DNA of 64,000 nt from positions 186,001 to 250,000 of the forward strand of contig NZ_VUOS01000005.1 of NCBI RefSeq assembly GCF_009829325.1, given 5' to 3'. The position numbers and the translations under genes are program-made. Below are positions 1 to 9,469 of the stretch, piece by piece. Every line of letters starts with the position of its first letter. Within the stretch, counting starts at the first letter, position 1. The stretch is from Nocardia sp. CY41 (lineage in GTDB: Bacteria > Actinomycetota > Actinomycetes > Mycobacteriales > Mycobacteriaceae). A model generated the notes under the pieces. That model did no database searches. It was not told the origin of the DNA and saw only the letters and a list, made by a program, of their open reading frames with translations.

Positions 1-2
1 CC

Positions 3-1649
3 ACTCTGCATGCCCGCGGCCTGTCGGCCGCTTACGGCGAGCGCACGCTGTTCGCCGACCTCGACCTGACCCTCGCGCCGGGCGACGTGATCGGCCTGGT
101 CGGCGTGAACGGCGCGGGCAAGTCGACCCTGCTGCGCATGCTCGCCGACCGGCACTCGCCCACGGGCAGCATCACGCTCAGTCCCCCGGACGCGACGGTC
201 GGCTATCTCGCCCAGGAGGCGCAGCGGGTGCGCGGCGAGAGCGTCTTCGAATTCCTCGGGCGCCGGACCGGTGTCACCGAGGCGCAGCGAGCGATGGACG
301 CTGCGGCCGAGCGCCTCGCCGAAGGCGGGCCGGACGAATACTCCCCCGCACTGGAACGCTGGCTCGCCCTCGGCGGCGCGGACCTGGACCAGCGCGCCCA
401 TGAGGTCGCCGCCGATCTGGGCCTCGCCGACAGTCTGCCGAGTGGCCTGGACACCCCGATGACCGGTTTGTCCGGTGGCCAGGCCGCCCGCGCCGGGCTG
501 GCCTCGGTCCTGCTGTCGCGCTTCGACATCCTGCTGCTGGACGAGCCGACCAACGACCTGGATCTGGACGGGCTGGCCCGGCTGGAGCAATTCGTCGCCG
601 GCGTGCGGGTGCCGCTGATGGTGATCAGCCATGACCGGGAATTCCTGGCGCGCACCGTGAATCGCATCGTGGAACTGGATCTCGCTCAGCAGCAGGTCGG
701 GTGGTATGACGGCGGTTACGAGTCGTACCTGATGGAGCGCGAGATCGCGCGCAGGCACGCCCGGGAAGCCTACGAGGAGTACGCCGACACGAAAGCGGGC
801 TTGGAGACCCGCGCCCAGATGCAGCGCAACTGGCTCGAACACGGCGTCCGCAACGCACGCCGCAAGGCGCGCGATCCCAGGAAACTGGACTCGGACAAGG
901 CGGGCCGCAAGATGCGCGCCGAATCCACCGAGAAGCAGGCGGCCAAGGCCAGGCAGACCCAGCGCCGCATCGAACGACTCGAGGTGGTGGAGGAGCCACG
1001 CAAGGAATGGGAGCTGCGCATGAGCATCGCCGCGGCCCCGCGCAGCGGCTCGGTGGTGGCGACACTGTCCCAGGCGCGGGTCACCCGGGGTGACTTCACG
1101 CTGGGCCCGATCACCACCCAGGTGGACTGGGCGGACCGCATCGTGCTCACCGGGGCGAACGGCTCGGGCAAGTCCACGCTGCTGGCGCTGTTACTGGGAA
1201 AACTATTGCCGGACAGTGGAAGCGCGAGCCTGGGCTCCGGCGTCCGGATCGGCGAGGTGGACCAAGCGCGTGGACTGTTCCGCGGTCCCGCCGCGCTGGC
1301 CGACACTTTCGGCGCCGAACTCCCGGAGTGGCCGGAGGCGGAGACGCGCACTCTGCTGGCGAAATTCGGCCTGCGTGGCCCGCACGTGCTGCGCCCGTGC
1401 GACACCCTCTCCCCCGGCGAACGCACCCGCGCCGCGCTCGCCCTGCTCCAGGCCCGCGGGGTAAACCTGCTCGTGCTGGACGAGCCGACCAACCACCTGG
1501 ACCTTCCCGCCATCGAACAGCTGGAGCAGGCCGTCGAATCCTTCACCGGCACACTGCTCCTCGTCACCCACGACCGCCGCATGCTCGACACGGTCCACGC
1601 GACCCGGCGTTGGCACATGAACGCGGGGGTACTCACCGAAACCCATTGA
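3..1649 (+). CDS. ABC-F family ATP-binding protein (5' end outside window)
   Basis: Soluble tandem ABC ATPase of the ABC-F class, which acts on the ribosome (translation factor or antibiotic protection) rather than as a transporter. Two nucleotide-binding domains are visible: Walker A GVNGAGKST, signature LSGGQ and Walker B LLLDEPTNDLDL in the first; GANGSGKST, LSPGE and LLVLDEPTNHLDL in the second. They are joined by a charged Arg/Lys/Glu-rich linker. There is no membrane segment. The frame stays open to the left edge (reading TLHARGLSAAYGERTLF), so the GTG at 87 is internal and the true start lies outside. Which ABC-F subfamily it belongs to cannot be settled from the sequence alone. Confidence 0.9.
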   Translation, partial: TLHARGLSAAYGERTLFADLDLTLAPGDVIGLVGVNGAGKSTLLRMLADRHSPTGSITLSPPDATVGYLAQEAQRVRGESVFEFLGRRTGVTEAQRAMDAAAERLAEGGPDEYSPALERWLALGGADLDQRAHEVAADLGLADSLPSGLDTPMTGLSGGQAARAGLASVLLSRFDILLLDEPTNDLDLDGLARLEQFVAGVRVPLMVISHDREFLARTVNRIVELDLAQQQVGWYDGGYESYLMEREIARRHAREAYEEYADTKAGLETRAQMQRNWLEHGVRNARRKARDPRKLDSDKAGRKMRAESTEKQAAKARQTQRRIERLEVVEEPRKEWELRMSIAAAPRSGSVVATLSQARVTRGDFTLGPITTQVDWADRIVLTGANGSGKSTLLALLLGKLLPDSGSASLGSGVRIGEVDQARGLFRGPAALADTFGAELPEWPEAETRTLLAKFGLRGPHVLRPCDTLSPGERTRAALALLQARGVNLLVLDEPTNHLDLPAIEQLEQAVESFTGTLLLVTHDRRMLDTVHATRRWHMNAGVLTETH

Positions 1650-1722
1650 CCACGACCGTCGCGACCCGGCCGCTGTCCGTCCAGGCCGTCCAGGATTCAG
1701 GCACCCGGTTGTTCTCGCAGGA

Positions 1723-2259
1723 TCAGGGCAGAAGTGCGTAGATGTACATGTCTCGTGGCGCGCCGTCCACCTTCTGCCATCGGCGCAGCAGCCCTTCCCG
1801 TTCGTATCCGGCTGCTTCGGCGGCTCGCCAGGACCCTTCGTTCGCGGGTTCGACGAACAGCTCGAGCCGGGAGATTCCGTCGTGGGTGGCGGCCCAGGAA
1901 CTGAGTACGCGCAGTGCGCGGGTCGCGTACCCGTGGCGTCTGTAGCGCTGAAGAACCCAATACCCGACCGAGGCTCTGCCGTGGTCGATATTTCGACGCC
2001 ATAACCCGATCTGCCCCACGGCGGTATCGGTTGCGGGGTCGGTGATCGCGAACGACCATCCCTCGCCGTTGATCGCTCGTCGGTGCTGGCGTTGGATGAA
2101 TGCGCGAGCATCGAGGTGATCACCGTGGGCGACTACGGTGGTGTTCAAGGGAATCGCCGGGTCCTGTCCGGCCTCGACGACGCTGTCGGCGTCGGCGTCT
2201 GTGAAGGGTCGCAACCGCGTCTGCTCGCCCTCCAGTTCGGGCACTGTCAAGATCGTCAT
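1723..2259 (-). CDS. GNAT family N-acetyltransferase, RimJ/RimL-like
   Basis: Protein of 178 residues that transfers an acetyl group from acetyl-CoA, probably to a protein N-terminus or a small amine. It begins with the typical RimJ/L layout (ELEGEQTRLRPFTDADAD) and carries the acetyl-CoA binding loop as RRHGYAT in the helix following VGYWVLQR. Length is normal for the family. It lies about 90 nt downstream of glmM on the same strand and ends convergently with the ABC-F gene. The substrate is unknown. Confidence 0.85.
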   Translation of the reverse strand: MTILTVPELEGEQTRLRPFTDADADSVVEAGQDPAIPLNTTVVAHGDHLDARAFIQRQHRRAINGEGWSFAITDPATDTAVGQIGLWRRNIDHGRASVGYWVLQRYRRHGYATRALRVLSSWAATHDGISRLELFVEPANEGSWRAAEAAGYEREGLLRRWQKVDGAPRDMYIYALLP

Positions 2260-2350
2260 GACCTCGACTCAACGCGCGAGAACGCTGAGGCGCAAACGGA
2301 TTTCGGGGATGACCGGGCATCCGCCGTTCTCGGCGGAGGTGCGGCCGGAC

Positions 2351-3727
2351 TCACACCCCAGCGACCCGTTTGGCGAGATCGTCCGCCAGCTGGCGCGCCT
2401 GCGCCGGATCGGTGGCCTCCACCATTACCCGCACCAGTTCCTCGGTGCCGCTGGGTCGCAGCAGCACGCGCCCGGAGTCGCCGAGTATCCGCTCCGCCTC
2501 CAGCACCGCGTCGCGGATCTCAGGGGCGCGCGCGACCACGGATTTGTCGCTGACCGGCACGTTCACCAGGATCTGTGGCACGGTTTGCAGCACGGCGGCC
2601 AGATCGGCCAGGGTGCGCCGGGATTGCGCCATCCGCGCCATCAGGCGCAAGCCGGTGAGGATGCCGTCGCCGGTGGTGCCGTATCGCGGGAACACCACGT
2701 GCCCCGACTGCTCGCCGCCGAGGGTGTAGCCGCCGCGCCGCAATTCCTCGAGCACGTAGCGGTCGCCGACGGCCGTGGTGCGCAGGGTGATTCCCGCCGC
2801 GCGCATGGCGATGTGCAGGCCGAGATTGCTCATCACCGTGGCGACCAAGGTGTCTTTGGCCAGCTCGCCCGCCTCGTGCATGGCGAGGGCGAGGATCGCG
2901 AGGATCGCGTCGCCGTCCACCACATTGCCGTAGGCGTCGACGGCCAGGCAGCGGTCGGCGTCGCCGTCGTGCGCGAGACCGAGATCGGCGCCGTGCTCCA
3001 CCACCGCGGCCCGCACCTGGTCGAGATGGGTCGAGCCGCAGCCGTCGTTGATGTTCAGCCCGTCGGGTTCTGCGTTGATCGCGATCACCGTGGCCCCCGC
3101 CTCGCGGTAGGCGGCGGGCCCCACCTCGGCGGCGGCGCCGTGCGCGCAGTCGACCACGACGGTCAGCCCGGACAGGTCCTGGCCGGTCGCCTCGACCAGG
3201 TGTTCCACATAGCGTTCGTGGGTGCCCGCGAGACTGTACTGATCCGGGACGGTGAGCCCTTGATCGCGCGCGCCTGCCGCGCTGCGTACCCGTCCGATGC
3301 CAGCGCCGGTCGGGCGGAACGGCGCCTGGGCGGCCACCAGCGCCTCGATCCGGTCCTCGATCGCGTCGTCGAGTTTGTGCCCGCCCGCGGCGAAGATCTT
3401 GATCCCGTTATCGGGCATCGGGTTGTGTGAGGCGGAGATCATCACGCCGAGACACGCGTCGTACAAACCGGTGAGATAGGCGACCGCAGGCGTCGGCAGC
3501 ACCCCCACCGACAGCACATCCACGCCCGCCGCGGTCAGCCCCGCGGTCACGGCGGCCTCGAGCATCTCCCCGCTGGCACGCGGATCGCGGCCGACCACCG
3601 CGAGCGCACGCTTTTTGCCCCGGCTCAGGATCTGCGCGGCCGCACCGGACACGCGCAACGCCAGCTCCGGACTCAGCGACTCGTTGGCAAGCCCGCGGAC
3701 TCCGTCGGTGCCGAACAACCGTCCCAT
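2351..3727 (-). CDS. glmM: phosphoglucosamine mutase
   Basis: Interconverts glucosamine-6-phosphate and glucosamine-1-phosphate on the way to UDP-GlcNAc for peptidoglycan. The 458-residue product begins [12 protein letters not shown], has the phosphoserine loop SASHNP (Ser100), the metal loop DGDADR and a C-terminal phosphate-binding segment LLRPSGTE. The ATG at 3727 was preferred to an upstream in-frame ATG at 3823 because the family begins with MGRLFGTDG. The position downstream of rplM-rpsI matches Rv3441c in M. tuberculosis. Confidence 0.96.
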   Translation of the reverse strand: MGRLFGTDGVRGLANESLSPELALRVSGAAAQILSRGKKRALAVVGRDPRASGEMLEAAVTAGLTAAGVDVLSVGVLPTPAVAYLTGLYDACLGVMISASHNPMPDNGIKIFAAGGHKLDDAIEDRIEALVAAQAPFRPTGAGIGRVRSAAGARDQGLTVPDQYSLAGTHERYVEHLVEATGQDLSGLTVVVDCAHGAAAEVGPAAYREAGATVIAINAEPDGLNINDGCGSTHLDQVRAAVVEHGADLGLAHDGDADRCLAVDAYGNVVDGDAILAILALAMHEAGELAKDTLVATVMSNLGLHIAMRAAGITLRTTAVGDRYVLEELRRGGYTLGGEQSGHVVFPRYGTTGDGILTGLRLMARMAQSRRTLADLAAVLQTVPQILVNVPVSDKSVVARAPEIRDAVLEAERILGDSGRVLLRPSGTEELVRVMVEATDPAQARQLADDLAKRVAGV

Positions 3728-3829
3728 ACCTCGCCCCTCATTGGTGTGATCTGTGGCGTGGGCGTCGGCCCGGGAGGCACCGGCCCGTGCACCACGAAGG
3801 CCCCGCGAACGCCCTGTCTTCATACAGCG

Positions 3830-3870
3830 CGAGAGCAGGCGACCAGCTGTTCGCTGGGAGCCTGCTCTCG
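3830..3870. other. long two-part hairpin in the glmM leader
   Basis: Perfect 11-bp arms at 3830-3840 and 3860-3870 enclose a 2x2 internal loop and a second 5-bp stem (CCAGC/GCTGG) with a 5-nt loop. It lies about 100 nt upstream of the glmM start and is separate from the rpsI terminator hairpin. No T-run follows on the glmM strand, so simple termination is not obvious. It could be a leader structure or a protein-binding palindrome. Confidence 0.5.
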
Positions 3871-3894
3871 TACAGCTGCCGCGTCGACCGTACC

Positions 3895-3923
3895 GCGTCC
3901 GGCACCGCGAGGATGCCGGACGC
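3895..3923 (-). terminator. hairpin downstream of rpsI
   Basis: Ten-base-pair GC-rich perfect stem (GCGTCCGGCA and its complement) with a 9-nt loop, starting about 20 nt past the rpsI stop. It has no clear U-tract, which is common for actinobacterial terminators. It probably ends or attenuates the rplM-rpsI transcript before glmM. Confidence 0.6.
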
Positions 3924-3944
3924 GAAAGGTCGACGTTGCCGATA

Positions 3945-4454
3945 TCAGCGCTTCGAGTACTGCGGCGCCTTACGCGCCTTCTTCAGACCGTACTTCTTGC
4001 GCTCGGTGGCGCGCGGGTCACGGGTCAGGAAGCCGGCCCGCTTGAGGGCGGGACGATCCTCCGGGGTGACCTCGATCAACGCGCGGGCGATGGCCAGCCG
4101 CAGGGCGCCTGCCTGGCCGGACGGGCCGCCGCCGACCAGGCGGGCGTGCACGTCGAAGGACTCGGTGCGCTCGACGGTGACCAGCGGCGACTTGACCAGC
4201 TGCTGGTGCACCTTGTTCGGGAAGTAGTCCTCGATGGTGCGGCCGTTGAGCACGAAGTTGCCGGAGCCGGGCAGCAGGCGCACGCGCACGACGGCCTCCT
4301 TGCGGCGGCCGACGGTCTGCACCGGGCGATCGATCACGACGGGGGTGTAGGACGCCGAGACCTCGGAGTCCTCGTAGCCCGCACCGTCCTCGACAGCCTC
4401 GGCAGCGTCGAATTCCTCGACGTAGTCCTCGTTGAATTCCTCGGGAGCGGTCAC
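3945..4454 (-). CDS. rpsI: 30S ribosomal protein S9 (uS9)
   Basis: Ribosomal protein S9, 169 residues, whose C-terminal tail reaches the P-site tRNA. The conserved body starts at [13 protein letters not shown], contains [11 protein letters not shown], and ends with the invariant SKR tail. An acidic extension of about 45 residues at the N-terminus (many Glu/Asp) precedes it, as in other Mycobacteriales. The start overlaps the rplM stop by 4 nt (ATGA), indicating translational coupling. Confidence 0.97.
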   Translation of the reverse strand: MTAPEEFNEDYVEEFDAAEAVEDGAGYEDSEVSASYTPVVIDRPVQTVGRRKEAVVRVRLLPGSGNFVLNGRTIEDYFPNKVHQQLVKSPLVTVERTESFDVHARLVGGGPSGQAGALRLAIARALIEVTPEDRPALKRAGFLTRDPRATERKKYGLKKARKAPQYSKR

Positions 4455-4894
4455 TGGGCCACCTGCTTGATCTCGAACGGAATGGGCTGCTGGGCGGCGT
4501 GCGGGTGCGTCGGGCCCGCGTACACCTTCAGCTTGCCCGCGATCGCGTTGCCGAGCTTGTTCTTCGGGATCATGCCCTTGACGGCCTTCTCCACGAGCCG
4601 GTCGGGACGGGTCTCCAACACCTGACCGACGGTCCGCGACTTGAGGCCGCCCGGGTGCCCGGAGTGGTGGTGGATCAGCTTGTCCTGCCGCTTGTTGCCG
4701 CTGATGGCGACCTTGTCGGCATTGATGATGATGACGAAATCGCCACCATCGACGTGCGGGGCGTAGGTCGGCTTCGTCTTGCCACGCAGCAGATTCGCTG
4801 CCTGGACGGCGAGACGGCCGAGCACTACGTCAGTGGCGTCGATGACGTACCACTTACGGGTCACGTCACCCGCCTTGGGGCTGTACGTAGGCAC
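4451..4894 (-). CDS. rplM: 50S ribosomal protein L13 (uL13)
   Basis: Ribosomal protein L13, 147 residues, an early-assembling large-subunit protein. Recognised from [16 protein letters not shown], the [15 protein letters not shown] segment and MIPKNKLG. The GTG at 4894 (start [10 protein letters not shown]) is chosen because it gives the family's N-terminus; the frame is open further upstream but the extra sequence is not L13-like. It is the first gene of the rplM-rpsI operon, and its promoter must lie within 4895-5068. Confidence 0.96.
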   Translation of the reverse strand: MPTYSPKAGDVTRKWYVIDATDVVLGRLAVQAANLLRGKTKPTYAPHVDGGDFVIIINADKVAISGNKRQDKLIHHHSGHPGGLKSRTVGQVLETRPDRLVEKAVKGMIPKNKLGNAIAGKLKVYAGPTHPHAAQQPIPFEIKQVAQ

Positions 4895-5068
4895 AGTGCT
4901 TCCCTGTCTGTCGTCGGTGTTGCCGGCCAGGCGTGCGGTCGAGGTGTTCCCGGCGGCCGGTGGAGACCCGGGCCTCGGTGGACGTCCGGGCGATCCACAG
5001 GGTTCGACCGGGCGTTCCGCACGCCGACGAGCCACGATACCAGTGGGGTATCGCGGGAAGAAATCGCG

Positions 5069-6769
5069 TCAGGTCTCGATCGGGGGTCCGAAGTCGATCG
5101 CGCCGGGCGGTCCGGGGATCAGGTAGCGCAGCGTGTCGGCGTCCGGCCGCCCGCACTCCGCGGAGCTTTCCTGCGCTTCCCGCTGGTCGCCGCGTGCGGT
5201 GGTGACGCCCGGTTTGGGCCGAGTGATCGCGTAGGGAGCAGTTGGACACGCGACCGGCTCGGCCTCGCCCGCCTGTTCGGCGACGACCGATCCCGCGTCG
5301 AGGACGACCGGCTGCGCCGTCGGCTGCACCTGGTGATTACCGGATGGCAGCGCGACCACGGCCAGCGCCATCGCCCCCACGACGGTATTGGCGCCGAACA
5401 AGTTGCCCTTCATCTTGTTCCAGAGCTTGCCTTTGCGGTGCCGCTCCTCGTCCTCGGACTCGGCGCCCTGGTCCTGCCAGGCGCCCTGGCGTGGTTGGCC
5501 GGGGTAGGACTGCGGTTCCGCCGCTCCCGGGTAGGGCGGCCGCGGACCGAGCGGCGGCACCGGTCCACCGGGCGGCCCGGACGGCGGACCGGCCTGATCC
5601 TCGGGTGCGCTCGGCGGCCGGGTGAAGCGGCTGCCCAGTTCGGCGAGGTTCGGCGGGAGACCGCGCGGCGCTTCGTCGCGCCCGATCCGGGTCGTCTCCT
5701 CGTCGGGCCGCGTGGGGTAGCCCGGCCCGTACTGCACGCCGGGCACCGGCCGCGGCGCCGGATGCTCCGGCCGGCGCGGCCCCGCGTCCGCCGGTTGCGG
5801 CGGCGCTGCTTGCGCCGGCGCCGGTGGCTGCGGCGCGTACTCGGCCTGCGGCCGGGCGTCCGCCGGGCGCTGCGGAGCGGCCACGGGGTCGGCGTGCCTG
5901 CCCGCCTCCTCCGGCTCACCCGCCTCCGTGTCGCTCACCAGCAGGTGCGCCGCGCCCAGGACGAGCGCGTGCATCGGATGGTCGGCCACTTGCAGCCGGT
6001 GTCCCAGATGATTCTGGAAGGCCAGGCGCAACGCGTCGTTGAAGCGCACGTTGCCCGACAACAAAACGGTCGAGGTGTCCGCGCCGATCGAACGGGCGGC
6101 CGCCATGACCTCGATCACCACGTCGTCGGCCGACCGGGCATCCCGCATGGCCTCCGCGTCCACCGGGACGTCCACCGACTCGGTGGGCTGCTCGTCGTCG
6201 CCGTGCACCGCGACCACCAGCATGCTGCGGCCGTCGGAGTACACCCCTGTCGCGCCGAGGCCCTGCGGCCTGGCCCGGTCCGGCGGGTGCACCAGCCCGA
6301 GCGCGCGGACGTAACCGGACAACGCCACGCTCTCCGGCAGCGGCTCCACCACGACGTCGAGCTGTTCCACCATCGCCGCGTAGATCTCGACCTTCTCGTC
6401 CGGCCAGTTGTCCGGGAAGGGCAACGCCACCAGGTCCGGCTTGCCGCGCAAGTGCTTGCCGATCTCGGCGAGCGGGTTGTACATGCGCGCACGGAAGACC
6501 AGTTCGGCGGGCCATGTCGCGCCCGCGACCACGATCTGCGGATGTCCCAGGATGTCGCGCACGTCGGCGATCGCCATCCCGAGATCCGGCCGGTTGCGTT
6601 CCACGCCCGCCGTGTGCAGCCGGCCCGACGAATCCGCCAGCAGATAGGCCGGCGGCGTCCACATCCCCTCCACCTGTACCGGCCGGATGGGAACGCCACC
6701 GCCACCGGCTGCCACGGACACCACATCCCAGCCGAGATGCACTGCCCCTACTCGCACCGTCACAGGCAT
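5069..6769 (-). CDS. Hsp70/actin-fold-like membrane-anchored protein, ESX-4 linked
   Basis: Product of 566 residues. Residues 1-290 look like a divergent actin/Hsp70-type domain: the segment VLLSGNVRFNDALRLAFQNH followed by HALVLGAAHLL resembles the end of an Hsp70 ATPase domain, but the N-terminal phosphate loop is not the canonical one, so ATPase activity is doubtful. Residues about 300-440 are Pro/Ala/Gln-rich and probably disordered. One hydrophobic segment at 461-476 follows a basic stretch (HRKGKLWNKMKG), and a tail of about 90 residues with two Cys would lie outside the membrane. Its position next to the ESX-4 genes suggests an envelope role; the function is unknown. Confidence 0.8.
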   Translation of the reverse strand: MPVTVRVGAVHLGWDVVSVAAGGGGVPIRPVQVEGMWTPPAYLLADSSGRLHTAGVERNRPDLGMAIADVRDILGHPQIVVAGATWPAELVFRARMYNPLAEIGKHLRGKPDLVALPFPDNWPDEKVEIYAAMVEQLDVVVEPLPESVALSGYVRALGLVHPPDRARPQGLGATGVYSDGRSMLVVAVHGDDEQPTESVDVPVDAEAMRDARSADDVVIEVMAAARSIGADTSTVLLSGNVRFNDALRLAFQNHLGHRLQVADHPMHALVLGAAHLLVSDTEAGEPEEAGRHADPVAAPQRPADARPQAEYAPQPPAPAQAAPPQPADAGPRRPEHPAPRPVPGVQYGPGYPTRPDEETTRIGRDEAPRGLPPNLAELGSRFTRPPSAPEDQAGPPSGPPGGPVPPLGPRPPYPGAAEPQSYPGQPRQGAWQDQGAESEDEERHRKGKLWNKMKGNLFGANTVVGAMALAVVALPSGNHQVQPTAQPVVLDAGSVVAEQAGEAEPVACPTAPYAITRPKPGVTTARGDQREAQESSAECGRPDADTLRYLIPGPPGAIDFGPPIET

Positions 6770-6863
6770 AAGTGTGCCCGGTTCGCGGCCGAGATGCTCG
6801 TCGTCACCCGTCCGGCGCCGCCTCCGCGCTGCGGGGCGCCGCCCGTGATTCGCGCCGACCGCG

Positions 6864-9362
6864 TCACGCGGCCGACTTCTTCAGACGCAACCGGCGCCAA
6901 GTGAGGATCGCCAGCACCAAGGTGATCAGCAACAGCGCGCCGATGTCCAGCGCCCAGATCTCCGGCTTCTGCTGCCAGAGCGTGTCGGGCTGCGCGTTGA
7001 GGAACAGTTCGCGAATGTTCACCGTCGACGCACCGGCCGCGTACCCCCACCGGGCCGGGAACAGCCAGGAAACCTGCTCCAGCACCACCCGGCCGGTGAC
7101 CGGGATCAGGCCGCCCGCCATCACCAGCTGGCACATGATGGCCACCACCAGCAGCGGCATCACCTGCTCGTTCGACTTCGCCAGCGACGACAACAGCAGG
7201 CCGACGACCACGCAGCAGATCGCGGTCAGCGCGATATCGATGTACAACTCCGCGCTGCCGGAAGCCAGCACCGCTCCTTCGCCCGGGCGCTTCTTGCCCG
7301 CGAGCACGATGCCCACCAGGACCGCCGACTGCAGCAGCGCGGTGAAACTGAAGACGGCGATCTTCGCCAGCAGGTATGCCGAAGGCAGCAGCCCCACCGC
7401 GCGTTCACGGTGGAAGATCGTCCGTTCACCGACCAGATCGCGCACCGTGAGCGTGGAGCCCATGAAACAGGCGCCCAGAATCAGCACCACAAGCAACTGC
7501 TGTGTCTCACTGCCGCCTTCGGGCACGAATGTGCCATCCGGTAGCGCTTTCAGCGCGCCGCGCTGGAAACCGTTCTTCCCCGGCACCACCAGCGAGAGCC
7601 CGCCGAGGATGAACGGCAGGAGCACCAGGAATGTCAGATAACCGCGATCGGCCAGGATCAGCCGGACCTGCCTGCGCGCCAGCGTCGAGAACTGTTTGCC
7701 GCGACTGGATTGCGGCGGACTGCCCGCGGACCCGTACGGCTGGACGGGCGGCGGGGGTGGCGGCGCGAACGCCTGCCGGGAGCGATAGGCGGCGAACGCC
7801 TGATCCGGGTTGGCCGCGACGTTGGCGAAGATCTCCGCCCAATCGCTGGTACCCAGCGCCGCGCCGACACCGGCCGGGTTGCCGCAATAAGCGGTCTTGC
7901 CGCCGGGAGCGAGCAGCAGCACCTGATCGCACATGTCCAGGTGCGCCACCGAGTGGGTCACCACGATCACCACGCGGCCCGCGTCGGCCAGTTCCCGCAG
8001 CATCACCATGACCTGCCGGTCCAGTGCCGGATCCAGGCCCGAAGTCGGTTCGTCCAGGATGAGCAGCGAGGGACCGGTCAGCAGTTCCAGCGCCACCGAG
8101 GCGCGCTTGCGCTGACCGCCGGACAGCCGGTCGACTCTGGTGTCGGCGTGCTCGGTGAGCGAAAGCTCCTGCAGCACACCGTCGATGACCTTCTGCCGGT
8201 CCTGCTTGCTGTTGTCTCTCGGCAGCCGCAGCTCGGCGGCGAATCCGAGCGCCTGGCGCACCGTGAGCTGGCGGTGCAGCACGTCGTCCTGGGGCACCAT
8301 GCCGATGCGGGAGCGCAGCGCCTCGTACTCGGCATGCAGATTGCGCCCCTCGAAGGTGACCACGCCGCCCGAAGGCCGGGTGGTGCCCGCGATCAGGCGC
8401 GACAGCGTCGACTTGCCCGCGCCCGAGGGACCGATCAGCGCGGTGAGCGTCCCCCGGCTGGCCGACATGTTCACGTCGACGAGCAGCTGCTTGTTGCCCT
8501 CGACGGTGAAGCCGACGCCGTGCACCGCCAGACCTTGCTCGGCGACCGGCTTCTGCCGGTGCACCAGAGCGCCCTGCTGCACGACGAAGTCGACGTTGCC
8601 GATGGTGATGATGTCCCGCTCGCGCAGCACCGCCCGTTGCTGACGGTGCCCGTTGACGAACGTGCCGTTCGCCGAGCCGAGGTCCTCGATGGTCAGGCCT
8701 TCGGCGGAGGAGAGCAGGCGGGCATGTTTGCGGGAGGCCAGCGGATCGTTGACGACGATCTGGTTGTCGGTGGTGCGACCGATGCTCAGGCCGGTCTGGG
8801 GAATCCGATCGCCGCGGGCGATGGGCGCCGTGCTCGCCCTGGCCCGCACCGGCGGCATGTTCGAGGTGTCCGCCCTGGTCGTCATGTTGACGTTCAGCGC
8901 GGGCGCGGGCGCGTCCTGCTGCGGCGGGTAGGGCGGCCGCTGGAACTGCTGCGCGGGCCGGTGGGCCGCGTGCGGCGGCGGACCGGGCTGCGGGACCGGT
9001 TGGGGGGCCGGTTGCGGCGGGCGCACGGAAGGCCGTTGCGGTGGCTGCGGGTTCGCCGGCAGCAGGTGCAACAGCGGGCCGCTGATCGCGTCGCCCAGCC
9101 GGACCTGCGTGGGACGGTCGATCGACACCGGCTGGGTCAGCCTGCGCGCGTCGACGAACACCCCGTTGGTGCTTCTGTTGTCGGTCAACACCCAGGCGCT
9201 GCCCTGCCAGGCCAGCGTCGCGTGCACACGCGAAACGAGCGGGCTGTCGACGAACAGCGTCACCTCCGGCGCGCGGCCCATCGTGACCTGCTGGCTCGAA
9301 TCGAATACTCGTTCGTTTCCATCATGGCGCACGGTGATGGTCTGCGCCCCCGGTGAAGACAT
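6864..9362 (-). CDS. FHA-FHA-ABC exporter fusion (Rv1747-like)
   Basis: Single-chain ABC half-transporter of 832 residues regulated by phosphothreonine-binding domains. Visible in order: FHA1 about 25-95 (GR..SRVHATL..NRSTNGVFV); Pro-rich linker 100-165; FHA2 about 190-262 (IGR..SRKHARL..SANGTFVNG); ABC ATPase about 280-500 (Walker A GPSGAGKST at 311-319, signature LSGGQRKR, Walker B LLILDEPTSGLD); and an ABC2-type membrane domain with about six segments in the last 250 residues. In M. tuberculosis, Rv1747 is phosphorylated by a Ser/Thr kinase and its FHA domains bind the phosphosites. A transmembrane kinase lies 7 kb away here. The exported substrate is unknown. Confidence 0.9.
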   Translation of the reverse strand: MSSPGAQTITVRHDGNERVFDSSQQVTMGRAPEVTLFVDSPLVSRVHATLAWQGSAWVLTDNRSTNGVFVDARRLTQPVSIDRPTQVRLGDAISGPLLHLLPANPQPPQRPSVRPPQPAPQPVPQPGPPPHAAHRPAQQFQRPPYPPQQDAPAPALNVNMTTRADTSNMPPVRARASTAPIARGDRIPQTGLSIGRTTDNQIVVNDPLASRKHARLLSSAEGLTIEDLGSANGTFVNGHRQQRAVLRERDIITIGNVDFVVQQGALVHRQKPVAEQGLAVHGVGFTVEGNKQLLVDVNMSASRGTLTALIGPSGAGKSTLSRLIAGTTRPSGGVVTFEGRNLHAEYEALRSRIGMVPQDDVLHRQLTVRQALGFAAELRLPRDNSKQDRQKVIDGVLQELSLTEHADTRVDRLSGGQRKRASVALELLTGPSLLILDEPTSGLDPALDRQVMVMLRELADAGRVVIVVTHSVAHLDMCDQVLLLAPGGKTAYCGNPAGVGAALGTSDWAEIFANVAANPDQAFAAYRSRQAFAPPPPPPVQPYGSAGSPPQSSRGKQFSTLARRQVRLILADRGYLTFLVLLPFILGGLSLVVPGKNGFQRGALKALPDGTFVPEGGSETQQLLVVLILGACFMGSTLTVRDLVGERTIFHRERAVGLLPSAYLLAKIAVFSFTALLQSAVLVGIVLAGKKRPGEGAVLASGSAELYIDIALTAICCVVVGLLLSSLAKSNEQVMPLLVVAIMCQLVMAGGLIPVTGRVVLEQVSWLFPARWGYAAGASTVNIRELFLNAQPDTLWQQKPEIWALDIGALLLITLVLAILTWRRLRLKKSAA

Positions 9363-9469
9363 GCAGCGGATACTATTCCATCACCCGGACATCGGCGGTG
9401 CCCCCGATGCGCCATATGCCCCGATCCGGCCACCGATGTGAACGCTGTACCGGCCGACGAGGGGGAGCC

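Noticed and set aside
4499..6904. 800-codon plus-strand frame across rplM and the Hsp70-like gene
   Set aside because: Antisense shadow: it spans two minus-strand genes and has composition bias only.
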